A stretch of 64,000 nt of DNA from Christiangramia lutea. GTDB taxonomy: Bacteria > Bacteroidota > Bacteroidia > Flavobacteriales > Flavobacteriaceae. Made by a program: the position numbers and the translations under genes. Positions 8,217 through 16,326 of the stretch are shown here, piece after piece. The first letter of the stretch is position 1. Every line of letters begins with the position of its first letter. The notes under the pieces are model-generated. The model worked only from the letters and a program-made list of their open reading frames with translations. It was not told the origin of the DNA and searched no databases. The DNA lies in assembly GCF_022489035.1 (NCBI RefSeq), contig NZ_JAKVTV010000001.1, positions 1,178,001 to 1,242,000 on the forward strand, read 5' to 3'.

Positions 8217-10445
8217 ATGCGTAAAATTTTGGCACTTCTGTTTTTTTCTTTCTGTTTCCTTGTGAATGGCCAGGAAAAAGATGCACCAAAAGTAGGCCTT
8301 GTTCTTAGTGGAGGAGGCGCAAAGGGGCTTGCTCACATAGGTGTTCTTAAAGTGCTGGAAGAAGAAGGTGTTAAGATAGATTATATAGGTGGCACCAGTA
8401 TGGGTGCTATTATTGGCGGACTTTATGCTTCTGGGTATTCAGCGCATGAGCTGGATTCAATATTTAACCGGCAAAATTTTGATATTCTTATCCAGGATAA
8501 CCTTCCCAGGAGAGCAAAAACCTTCTATGAGAAGGAAGATGCTGAAAAATATGCCATTACCCTTCCATTCGATAATTTTGATATTTCTTTCCCAAGCGGA
8601 CTTTCAAAAGGTCAGAATATTTACAATTTAATGTCCCGGCTAACCATGCACGTTAGTGGGGTAGAAGATTTCAGTGAATTACCCATCCCATTTTTCTGTA
8701 TTGCGGCCAATGTGGAAACAGGTGAAGCGGTGGTTCTGGACAAAGGCTCACTCGCCAAGGCAATTTCTGCCAGTGGAGCCATACCAACTATTCTTAGTCC
8801 TATCAAGATCGATGATCAGTTGCTTACAGATGGCGGAGTAGTAAATAATTACCCGGTAGAAGAAATGCGGAGTCGGGGAGCAGATGTAATTATTGGAGTA
8901 GATGTTCAGGATAGTCTGGTGAATCGTGATAAGCTGAAAAATATTTTCGAGATTCTCAACCAGATCAGTAATTTCAGGACCATAAAGGATATGAAGATCA
9001 AACGTCCGCTTACCGATATTTATATTAAACCGGATATTACTCCTTTTTCGGTCCTTTCTTTTGAGGAAGGGAATGCGATCATAGATTCAGGTAGGGTGGC
9101 TGCCGTCGAGAATCTCCCAGATTTAAAAGAACTGGCCCTAAAAACCGGGAAAGCGGAAAAAAGACAGCCTGTTACAAAGATCGATTCTTTCAATATCAAC
9201 TCCCTTAGCCTTGAAGGGAACAGTGCCTATCCCCGGTCCTACGTTCAGGGAAAATTGAAGTTGAGGTATGATGAACCTTATAATTTCGACGATCTTAATA
9301 TTGGAATAAATAACCTTTCAGCAACCGGAAATTTTGATAGGGTTAATTACCGGTTAATCCCTGTAGACGATGCCGGGAATTATAAACTGGCGATGCAAAT
9401 TGAGGAAAGTTCTAACAAAATGCTTCTCAGGCTGGGGTTGCATTATGATGAACTATATAAAAGCGGGGCGCTTATAAACCTAACCAGGAAAAGTTTAATT
9501 TTTACGAATGATGTTGCTTCAATGGATGTGGTTATTGGAGATAACCTCAGGTATAATTTTAATTATTACCTCGATAAGGGATTTTACTGGAGCGTTGGTT
9601 TTAATTCCCGATATAATACCTTTGAGGAACATCTGGATCTGAATACTTTAAGAGAATTAGAGCAAAGTGACGAAATTCCGGGATTAAGAGAGTTGGAGAT
9701 TAAGTTACATGATTTTACGAATCAAATCTATGTGCAAACATTGTTTCAGCAGGTGTTTTCATTTGGTGTGGGTGTAGAACATAAGTACCTCAAATTAAGC
9801 AGCACTACCTTTAATGATGTAGCGAATAATACAGATGAAATTATTTTTGATAATAGTCATTATGCCAGTGCATTTGGTTTTCTGAAATATGACTCCTACG
9901 ATAACAAATACTTTCCCAGTAAAGGAATAGCTTTTAAAGGTGATTTTCACCTTTACCTTTATTCGTCAGACTACAACGATAATTTTGCGGAATTCTCTAT
10001 AGCCCAGGGAGAGATAGGGTACGCGGCAACTCCTTTTCGGAAGCTTTCTACCAGGATCTCTACTGAAACCGGATTTAAAATTGGAAACGATCAAACCGAT
10101 GTTCTCGATTTTATGTTAGGCGGTTATGGTAACGAATTTATAAACAACATTAAGCCTTTTTACGGTTATGACTTTTTAAGCCTTTCCGCAGATAGTTATA
10201 TACAGGCGTTATTCGAAGTAGATTATGAGCTTTTTAAAAAACATCATCTTATTGCCAGCGCAAATATTGCCAACGTGGAAGATCGTTTGTTCTCTACTGG
10301 AAACTGGTTAACCTTGCCTGATTATACTGGTTATGCCATGGGTTATGGTATTGAGACCTTTATGGGGCCCCTGGAAGTGAAATATACTTATTCCCCGGAA
10401 GTGCAAGAAAGCCACTGGTTTTTTAGCCTTGGCTTCTGGTTTTGA
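8217..10445 (+). CDS. Patatin-like phospholipase with C-terminal outer-membrane barrel
   Basis: 742 residues. Signal peptide (MRKILALLFFSFCFLVNG-Q), then a patatin domain (about 24-220) with oxyanion loop SGGGAKG, nucleophile motif GTSMG and catalytic DGG. Around residues 325-400 is a POTRA-like repeat (INSLSLEGNSAYPRSYV), followed by a surface-antigen/BamA-like beta-barrel that ends in GFWF, a good outer-membrane signal. This architecture resembles Pseudomonas PlpD, a type Vd autotransporter-like lipase; by analogy the lipase acts on lipids in the periplasm or outside. The ATG directly follows the uvrC stop codon. Start and domain order are clear; whether the patatin part is released is not visible. 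Confidence 0.9.
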   Translation: MRKILALLFFSFCFLVNGQEKDAPKVGLVLSGGGAKGLAHIGVLKVLEEEGVKIDYIGGTSMGAIIGGLYASGYSAHELDSIFNRQNFDILIQDNLPRRAKTFYEKEDAEKYAITLPFDNFDISFPSGLSKGQNIYNLMSRLTMHVSGVEDFSELPIPFFCIAANVETGEAVVLDKGSLAKAISASGAIPTILSPIKIDDQLLTDGGVVNNYPVEEMRSRGADVIIGVDVQDSLVNRDKLKNIFEILNQISNFRTIKDMKIKRPLTDIYIKPDITPFSVLSFEEGNAIIDSGRVAAVENLPDLKELALKTGKAEKRQPVTKIDSFNINSLSLEGNSAYPRSYVQGKLKLRYDEPYNFDDLNIGINNLSATGNFDRVNYRLIPVDDAGNYKLAMQIEESSNKMLLRLGLHYDELYKSGALINLTRKSLIFTNDVASMDVVIGDNLRYNFNYYLDKGFYWSVGFNSRYNTFEEHLDLNTLRELEQSDEIPGLRELEIKLHDFTNQIYVQTLFQQVFSFGVGVEHKYLKLSSTTFNDVANNTDEIIFDNSHYASAFGFLKYDSYDNKYFPSKGIAFKGDFHLYLYSSDYNDNFAEFSIAQGEIGYAATPFRKLSTRISTETGFKIGNDQTDVLDFMLGGYGNEFINNIKPFYGYDFLSLSADSYIQALFEVDYELFKKHHLIASANIANVEDRLFSTGNWLTLPDYTGYAMGYGIETFMGPLEVKYTYSPEVQESHWFFSLGFWF

Positions 10446-10508
10446 TTTAGTGCTCTTGTTTTCAATATTTTAATCTCCTGATGCCCTGTTTTTAGACTAG
10501 TTTTAAGA

Positions 10509-10536
10509 TTGTTTCGGTAAATTTTCATGATATTTG
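10509..10536 (+). promoter_or_regulatory. Candidate promoter of hmgA
   Basis: TTG (10509-10511), 17 bases, then GATATTTG (10529-10536), one mismatch from TANNTTTG. It lies 81 bases before the hmgA start. The fit is acceptable but not perfect. Confidence 0.4.
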
Positions 10537-10617
10537 TATAAATCGAAAAATAAGGTCGAAAAAATCTTAATCTTTCAATAATTCTTAGATTTTTGATCGT
10601 TTTTAAAACAAATAATT

Positions 10618-11787
10618 ATGCCTTTTTATCATAAACTAGGTAAGATTCCACATAAAAGACACACGATTTTCAGAAAGCCTGATGGTAGCCTTTACTATGA
10701 GCAGCTATTTGGTACCATTGGTTTTGACGGGATGTCTTCCAATCTTTATCACGAACATCGCCCAACTCAGGTGAAGGAGATCAAAGGTAGTTATGATGTG
10801 AAGCCTAAGATCGCGGTTGAGAATAATTTAAAATCCTACCGTTTAAGAGGATTTCAGATAACTCCACATCCAGATTTTCTACAAAGCAGGAAACCTGTTT
10901 TAACCAATTCAGATTGCGATATTATACTTGCTTCGCCTCAGGGTTCTACAGAAGATTATTTTTATAAGAATTCAGATGCAGATGAGCTCATTTTCATTCA
11001 TAAAGGAAGTGGAAAACTACGTACGCATCTTGGAAACCTGGATTTTAAATATGGAGATTATCTATTGATCCCGAGAGGAACTATCTATAAAATAGATTTC
11101 GACGATGAGAATAACAGGTTGTTCATTGTAGAATCCAGAAGGCCTATCTACACTCCAAAGAGGTATAGAAACTGGTTTGGTCAGTTGCTGGAACATTCGC
11201 CGTTTTGCGAAAGAGACCTCAGGCAGCCTCATGAGTTGGAAACCAATGATGAAAAAGGGGAGTTTTTAATCAAGATCAAGAAGAAAGGGGAGATATTTGA
11301 TATGGTTTATGCCACTCATCCATTCGATGTAGTTGGCTATGACGGATATAACTATCCTTACGCATTTTCAATCCATGATTTCGAACCTATAACGGGAAGG
11401 ATACATCAACCGCCCCCTGTACACCAAACTTTCGAAACGGACGCATTCGTTGTTTGCAGTTTCTGCCCTCGAAAATATGATTATCACCCAGAAAGTATTC
11501 CGGCGCCATACAGCCACAGTAATATTGATAGTGATGAGGTGCTTTATTATGTTGATGGTGATTTTATGAGTAGAAATGATATCGAAGCAGGACATATCTC
11601 ATTACACCCGGCGGGCATTCCTCATGGTCCGCATCCTGGAGCAGTAGAAAGAAGTATTGGACAAACCGATACAGAAGAGCTTGCGGTTATGGTAGATACC
11701 TTTAAACCATTGATGCTGACCGAAGATGCCATGGAAATTGCAGATGAGACTTACTATAGATCCTGGTTGGAAGAAGAGGATAAATAA
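10618..11787 (+). CDS. hmgA: Homogentisate 1,2-dioxygenase
   Basis: 389 residues. This non-haem iron enzyme opens the ring of homogentisate to maleylacetoacetate in tyrosine and phenylalanine degradation. The protein opens with MPFYHKLGKIPHKRHT and carries the cupin iron site near the C-terminus: SHSNIDSDEVLYY and HPAGIPHGPHPGA provide the His and Glu ligands. It is somewhat shorter than the roughly 430-residue human and Pseudomonas enzymes, as is usual for the bacteroidete version. The next gene, hppD, makes the substrate, so the two catalyse consecutive steps. Maleylacetoacetate isomerase and fumarylacetoacetase are not in the window. Confidence 0.93.
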   Translation: MPFYHKLGKIPHKRHTIFRKPDGSLYYEQLFGTIGFDGMSSNLYHEHRPTQVKEIKGSYDVKPKIAVENNLKSYRLRGFQITPHPDFLQSRKPVLTNSDCDIILASPQGSTEDYFYKNSDADELIFIHKGSGKLRTHLGNLDFKYGDYLLIPRGTIYKIDFDDENNRLFIVESRRPIYTPKRYRNWFGQLLEHSPFCERDLRQPHELETNDEKGEFLIKIKKKGEIFDMVYATHPFDVVGYDGYNYPYAFSIHDFEPITGRIHQPPPVHQTFETDAFVVCSFCPRKYDYHPESIPAPYSHSNIDSDEVLYYVDGDFMSRNDIEAGHISLHPAGIPHGPHPGAVERSIGQTDTEELAVMVDTFKPLMLTEDAMEIADETYYRSWLEEEDK

Positions 11788-11894
11788 AGAATGAAAGAAG
11801 ATTTATCGGCACAGGACAGAGCGATGTGGTAATTTTTTGATCTTCGCTTTCAAATTTTTTATCATATCTATAATCACAATAAAAAAAAGAACAA

Positions 11895-13037
11895 ATGTCT
11901 ACAGATAACACATCATTACATTTAGAAAAAGTAGTTCCGGAAGCGGAAGATTTTTTACCGATCCTGGGAACAGATTTCGTTGAATTTTATGTTGGTAATG
12001 CCAAGCAGGCAGCCTACTATTATCAGCATGCCTGGGGGTTTCAACCAGTCGCCTACGCCGGCCTTGAAACAGGAAAAAAAGATAGCGTATCTTATGTTTT
12101 ACAACAGGGAAAAATAAGAATTGTCCTTACTTCTCCACTTACGCAAGGTGGTGATATTAATGAACATGTAAATAAACATGGTGACGGCGTGAAATTCGTA
12201 GCGCTTTGGGTAGATGACGCCAGGAAGAGTTATGAAGAAACTACTAAAAGAGGTGCAAAATCTTATGTTGAGCCTTATGAACTGGAAGATGAGAATGGAA
12301 AAGCTGTGATTTCAGGAATTCATACCTATGGTGAGACCATTCACCTTTTTGTGGAAAGAGGAGAGTATGAAGGACCGTTTTTACCTGGATATCGTGTTTA
12401 CGACACCAAAGCAAAATCAGCTGATACAGGATTGAAATTTATCGACCATATGGTAGGTAATGTTGGCTGGAATGAAATGAACAAATGGGTAGAATTCTAC
12501 GGAAAGGTTATGGGATTTGCCCAATTGGTTTCCTTTGATGATAAAGATATTTCAACTGAATACACCGCCTTGATGAGTAAGGTGATGAGTAATGGAAATG
12601 GACGAATTAAATTCCCAATCAACGAACCTGCGGAAGGTAAAAAGAAATCACAGATCGAGGAATATATAGATTTCTATAATGGGGCAGGAGTGCAACATAT
12701 CGCTCTGGCCACAGATAATATTATAGAAACCGTTACCCAGTTAAGAGATCATGGAGTTGAATTTCTTTATGTTCCGGAAACCTATTATGATGATCTTTTA
12801 GATCGAGTGGGAGAGATAGACGAAGATCTAGAGCCACTAAAAGAACTTGGAGTGCTGGTAGACAGGGATGATGAAGGTTACCTTTTACAGATCTTTACCA
12901 AGCCTGTTTTAGATAGACCAACTATGTTCTTCGAGATTATTCAGCGTAAAGGAGCTCAATCTTTCGGTAAAGGTAATTTTAAAGCTCTTTTTGAAGCTAT
13001 TGAGAGAGAGCAGGATTTGCGAGGTACATTAAATTAA
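11895..13037 (+). CDS. hppD: 4-Hydroxyphenylpyruvate dioxygenase
   Basis: 380 residues, two VOC (glyoxalase-fold) halves. The C-terminal half has the Fe(II) facial triad: H185 in FIDHMVGNV, H267 in VQHIALATD and E346 in MFFEIIQRKG. It converts 4-hydroxyphenylpyruvate to homogentisate, the step before hmgA, which lies 107 bases upstream on the same strand. That gap holds no terminator, so co-transcription is likely. Length and motifs are standard for bacterial HPPD. A related fold, hydroxymandelate synthase, is excluded in practice by the hmgA neighbour. Confidence 0.95.
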   Translation: MSTDNTSLHLEKVVPEAEDFLPILGTDFVEFYVGNAKQAAYYYQHAWGFQPVAYAGLETGKKDSVSYVLQQGKIRIVLTSPLTQGGDINEHVNKHGDGVKFVALWVDDARKSYEETTKRGAKSYVEPYELEDENGKAVISGIHTYGETIHLFVERGEYEGPFLPGYRVYDTKAKSADTGLKFIDHMVGNVGWNEMNKWVEFYGKVMGFAQLVSFDDKDISTEYTALMSKVMSNGNGRIKFPINEPAEGKKKSQIEEYIDFYNGAGVQHIALATDNIIETVTQLRDHGVEFLYVPETYYDDLLDRVGEIDEDLEPLKELGVLVDRDDEGYLLQIFTKPVLDRPTMFFEIIQRKGAQSFGKGNFKALFEAIEREQDLRGTLN

Positions 13038-13119
13038 ATTTAAAAAATTGCTAAAAATTAAATATTGAAAATAAAAATATGATAATTAGATAACCTTTTA
13101 GTTAAACTTAATTTTCGGG

Positions 13120-13150
13120 TTGTGAGTAAGGTAGAAATATCAGACTTTTG
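13120..13150 (+). promoter_or_regulatory. Candidate promoter in the hppD-DUF3108 gap
   Basis: TTG (13120-13122), 20 bases, then GACTTTTG (13143-13150), one mismatch from TANNTTTG. No ATG-started reading frame follows before the terminator at 13236, so a transcript from here would be non-coding. Confidence 0.4.
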
Positions 13151-13155
13151 CACTC

Positions 13156-13264
13156 GCATTTTTGGAGTGGTTACCAAAAATCATATTTAAATTTTTTTCA
13201 TAATTTAAGTTTTAGTTGGTTAATAAGATAAAATTCCCTGTCATTAATTTGATGGGGTTTTTTG
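13156..13264 (+). ncRNA. Possible small RNA or attenuated leader
   Basis: About 109 bases bounded by a promoter-like sequence (13120-13150) and an intrinsic terminator (13236-13264). Inside is a perfect 8-base inverted repeat (ATTTTTGG, 13158-13165, with CCAAAAAT, 13174-13181), 8-base loop. It has no forward ATG before the terminator arm. It could be a free-standing small RNA, or the 3' end of the hppD transcript. No family is recognised; this rests only on signals. Confidence 0.3.
13236..13264 (+). terminator. Intrinsic terminator in the hppD-DUF3108 gap
   Basis: An 8-pair stem with two G-U pairs (13236-13243 with 13250-13257), TTAATT loop, then six T. It would stop transcripts from hppD or from the promoter at 13120. 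Confidence 0.6.
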
Positions 13265-13278
13265 TTTTGATACTTTTG
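13248..13278 (+). promoter_or_regulatory. Consensus promoter of the DUF3108-TDO-M23-pgi operon
   Basis: TTTG (13248-13251), exactly 19 bases, TACTTTTG (13271-13278): a full match to the Bacteroidetes housekeeping promoter. It lies 59 bases before the first gene. Its -33 element is inside the 3' arm and loop of the terminator at 13236-13264. Confidence 0.65.
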
Positions 13279-13337
13279 GAATAGTAATTGTAATTAGAGT
13301 GTTAACCTCATAAATACTGATACTTAGGAACCATATT

Positions 13338-14117
13338 ATGATAAAGAAACTCTTTGCAATTACCATTGTGTGTTTTATCACAAGCTCAGCGCAGTTGTTT
13401 TCGCAACAAGCCTTTCAATCTGGAGAATGGTTTAAATTCAGAATTCATTACGGTATGTTTAATGCCAGTTATGCCACCCTGGAAGTAACCGATTCTCAAT
13501 TGAATGATAAGCCTGTTTATCATGTACAGGGTCGAGGGAGATCTACTGGATTGTTAAGCCTTTTCTTCAAGGTAGATGATGATTATCAGACTTATATAGA
13601 TAAAAGGACAGGGAAGCCTTACAAATTTATCAGAAAGATAAATGAAGGTGGATATACCAAAGATCTTGAAATTGACTTCGATCACAGGGATAATGAGGCG
13701 CATGTTCTAAATCGAAAAACCAATACCAGAAAAACTTACTCCGTGCCAACTAATGTGCACGATATGTTATCTTCATTTTATTATATTCGCAACCAAATTG
13801 ACAGGGATGATTTAAAGCCCGGTGAGGAGATGAGATTAAATATGTTCTTAGATGATGAGAATGTAGATTTTAAGCTTGTTTTCCTGGGCAGGGAGGTGAT
13901 CAGAACCAAGTTCGGAAAGGTGGCAACTCTTAAATTCAGGCCATATGTTTTGGCTGGACGGGTTTTTAAAGAAAAAGAAAGTCTCACCTTCTGGATTAGT
14001 GATGATAAGAACAAGATTCCGGTAAAGATTGAAGCAGATCTGGCAGTTGGATCTTTAGACGCCGATTTGGAGGCGTATAAAGGACTAAAGCATCAGTTTA
14101 GTATTTTAATAAATTAA
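13338..14117 (+). CDS. DUF3108 exported protein
   Basis: 259 residues with a signal peptide (IKKLFAITIVCFITSSAQLFS-Q). The mature part, with FQSGEWFKFRIHYGMFNASYATLEV at its start described by GEWFKFRIHYG and a late EKESLTFWISDD, matches the DUF3108 family of periplasmic beta-rich proteins common in Bacteroidetes. No catalytic residues are recognisable and the function is unknown; a role in handling lipids or envelope polymers has only been guessed for the family. It is the first gene of a tight operon: the dioxygenase gene starts 2 bases after its stop. Confidence 0.75.
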   Translation: MIKKLFAITIVCFITSSAQLFSQQAFQSGEWFKFRIHYGMFNASYATLEVTDSQLNDKPVYHVQGRGRSTGLLSLFFKVDDDYQTYIDKRTGKPYKFIRKINEGGYTKDLEIDFDHRDNEAHVLNRKTNTRKTYSVPTNVHDMLSSFYYIRNQIDRDDLKPGEEMRLNMFLDDENVDFKLVFLGREVIRTKFGKVATLKFRPYVLAGRVFKEKESLTFWISDDKNKIPVKIEADLAVGSLDADLEAYKGLKHQFSILIN

Positions 14118-14119
14118 GT

Positions 14120-15085
14120 ATGGAAATAAAACCCGAGATCGCGGAACGAATTATAAAACTTGAAGAAAAGTTTAAAAATTCGGGACAGGATATGGGGTCA
14201 TATTTAGATGGTCTGCTTTATGATAGGTATTTATCCTATTGGGATTATATTGAGGTAGATACTTTGCTAAGTCTGCAAAAGACAAACACACATTTCCCTG
14301 ATGAGATGATCTTCATCACTTACCATCAGATTACGGAATTATATTTCAAACTCATTATTCACGAGCAAAAGCAAATAATAGAAAGCGCCACCCTTACGCC
14401 TTCTTTTTTTATCGAAAAGCTGAAAAGGATAAACAGGTATTTCAGGATCCTTATAGATTCCTTTGATGTGATGATCAAGGGTATGGAAAGAGAACAGTTT
14501 CTGAAGTTCAGAATGGCGCTGCTCCCGGCAAGTGGATTTCAGTCTGCTCAGTTCAGAATGATAGAATTATATTCTACTGGTCTCGAAAACCTTGTTTCAG
14601 CTGAAGTGAGGGAAAATTTTTCCAATGAAGATCCGGTGGAAGATCTTTATGAAAATATCTACTGGAAAAAAGGTGGTATAGACCTGAAAACAGGTGAAAA
14701 AACCCTTACCCTGAAACAATTCGAGAAACGATACACTCCCCGGTTTTTAAGGATCGCAAACGGCGTATATGAAAATACACTTTATCATCGCTACCTCAAA
14801 ATGCATGGTGAAGATCGCCATAATGAAGAGCTAATTAAAGCGATGCGAAATCTGGATGTGAATGTGAATATTAACTGGCTGTTAATGCATATGGGGGCTG
14901 CATACAGATATTTGAGCAAGGATAAGACAACCGTAAAAGCAACCGGAGGAACAAACTGGAAAAAATTCCTTCCTCCAAGCTTTCAAAGAATATCTTTTTT
15001 TCCTGACCTATGGACTCAGGAGGAGAAAGACAATTGGGGCAAACAATGGGTTAACCATACGTTTAATACAGAAAATAAAAATTGA
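14120..15085 (+). CDS. Tryptophan 2,3-dioxygenase family protein
   Basis: 321 residues, all-helical. The family block YDRYLSYWDYIEVDTLLSLQ is visible as YWDYIEVDTLLSLQ (40-53), followed by DEMIFITYHQITELYFK with H69, and the C-terminal NWLLMHMGAAYRYL, where the haem-proximal histidine is expected. The enzyme opens the indole ring of tryptophan to N-formylkynurenine. It follows tyrosine-catabolic genes but is cotranscribed with a DUF3108 protein, an M23 lipoprotein and pgi, and no other kynurenine gene is present in the window. The ATG lies 2 bases after the previous stop; the last 4 bases overlap the next gene's TTG start. Divergent members of the family act on other indoles, so substrate is likely but not proven. 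Confidence 0.85.
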   Translation: MEIKPEIAERIIKLEEKFKNSGQDMGSYLDGLLYDRYLSYWDYIEVDTLLSLQKTNTHFPDEMIFITYHQITELYFKLIIHEQKQIIESATLTPSFFIEKLKRINRYFRILIDSFDVMIKGMEREQFLKFRMALLPASGFQSAQFRMIELYSTGLENLVSAEVRENFSNEDPVEDLYENIYWKKGGIDLKTGEKTLTLKQFEKRYTPRFLRIANGVYENTLYHRYLKMHGEDRHNEELIKAMRNLDVNVNINWLLMHMGAAYRYLSKDKTTVKATGGTNWKKFLPPSFQRISFFPDLWTQEEKDNWGKQWVNHTFNTENKN

Positions 15086-16326
15086 GAAAATTGAAGAAAC
15101 TAGGTTTATTGTTTTTGATGATGCTGGCACTGGTTGCCTGCAATGATGAGGAGAAGGACCAGGCTGTGAACAACGAGGTTAAAAAGGAAAAATTACCTCC
15201 GGTGGAAAAAGAATATGGGTTCGTACTTAATGATTTCGAAGTGGTGAAAGATACCATAGAATCTGGCGACAGTTTTGGTTATATCATGGATCAAAATGGA
15301 GTAGGTCACGGGAAAGTATTCGAGATCTCCAATAAAGTTATAGACACGTTTAATCCGGCAAGAATAACTGCCGGGAAAAAATATATGATCCTTAAAGCAA
15401 AGGATTCTGCCAGGACTCCGGAGTATTTTATCTACGAGAACGATAAGATCAATTATACCGTAGTAGCCCTTGGAGATAGCATTTATGCTGAAAAAAAGAA
15501 GAGACCGGTTACCATCAAGAAAAGGGAGATTTCCGGAGTGATCACTTCATCGTTATCTGAAGCCATGCAAGCCCAGGGATTAAGTAACCTTCTGGTTTAT
15601 GAATTATCGAATATTTACCAGTGGAGTATAGATTTCTTCAAACTTCAGAAAGGGGATCAGTTTAAAATGGTTTATCATGAAAAATATATCGATGATACTA
15701 TCTTCGCAGGGATAGATAAAGTAGATGCCGCCGTATTCAAGCATTCAGACAAACCTTTTTACGCATTCAGGTATTTGAATGACACGGTTTCGGGAAAACC
15801 AAGTTTTTATGATGATGAGGCTAAGGCTTTGCAAAGCTTTTTCCTGAAAGCACCTCTTAATTATTCCAGGATATCATCAAGATTTACCAAAAGACGTTTC
15901 CATCCTGTTCAGAAAAGATGGAAAGCACACCTGGGAACAGATTATGCAGCGCCACATGGTACACCTATTGTGAGTACTGCAAATGGAAGGGTGATCGCCT
16001 CTAGCTATACCTCAGGTAACGGAAATTATGTAAAGATCAAGCATAATAGTAAATATACTACTCAGTACCTGCATATGACCAAGAGAGCTGTGAGAAACGG
16101 TCAAACTGTGAAGCAGGGCGATGTAATTGGTTACGTGGGAAGTACAGGTTTGGCCACAGGACCTCACGTATGCTATCGTTTCTGGGTAAATGGAAGGCAA
16201 GTAGACCCTTATAGACAAAACCTACCGTCTGCCAAGCATATTGAAGAAGAACTGAAAGATGAATATTTTGCTTATATCAAGCCTTTAAAAGAAGATTTGG
16301 AGCAAATACCCTACAAAAATATTTAA
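15082..16326 (+). CDS. M23-family (LytM-type) lipoprotein
   Basis: 414 residues. The start is a TTG that overlaps the previous stop (TTGA); later Met codons would cut the signal. The lipoprotein signal ends in LALVAC with C20 as lipidation site. A charged linker, a region of beta and helical segments (about 45-245), and a C-terminal M23 peptidase domain (about 280-385) follow. Metal and catalytic residues: H283 and D287 (HLGTD), H331 (YLHMT), H362 (GPHVC). The usual second His of the HxH motif, a zinc ligand, is C364 here. The enzyme would cut peptidoglycan cross-links at the inner face of the outer membrane, or, if metal-free, only regulate such cutting. It abuts pgi with no gap. Confidence 0.85.
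   Translation: MRKLKKLGLLFLMMLALVACNDEEKDQAVNNEVKKEKLPPVEKEYGFVLNDFEVVKDTIESGDSFGYIMDQNGVGHGKVFEISNKVIDTFNPARITAGKKYMILKAKDSARTPEYFIYENDKINYTVVALGDSIYAEKKKRPVTIKKREISGVITSSLSEAMQAQGLSNLLVYELSNIYQWSIDFFKLQKGDQFKMVYHEKYIDDTIFAGIDKVDAAVFKHSDKPFYAFRYLNDTVSGKPSFYDDEAKALQSFFLKAPLNYSRISSRFTKRRFHPVQKRWKAHLGTDYAAPHGTPIVSTANGRVIASSYTSGNGNYVKIKHNSKYTTQYLHMTKRAVRNGQTVKQGDVIGYVGSTGLATGPHVCYRFWVNGRQVDPYRQNLPSAKHIEEELKDEYFAYIKPLKEDLEQIPYKNI

Noticed and set aside
11791-11832. 13-codon reading frame starting ATG just after hmgA
   Set aside because: Too short, no hydrophobic or regulatory pattern, and such frames are expected by chance in the gap.
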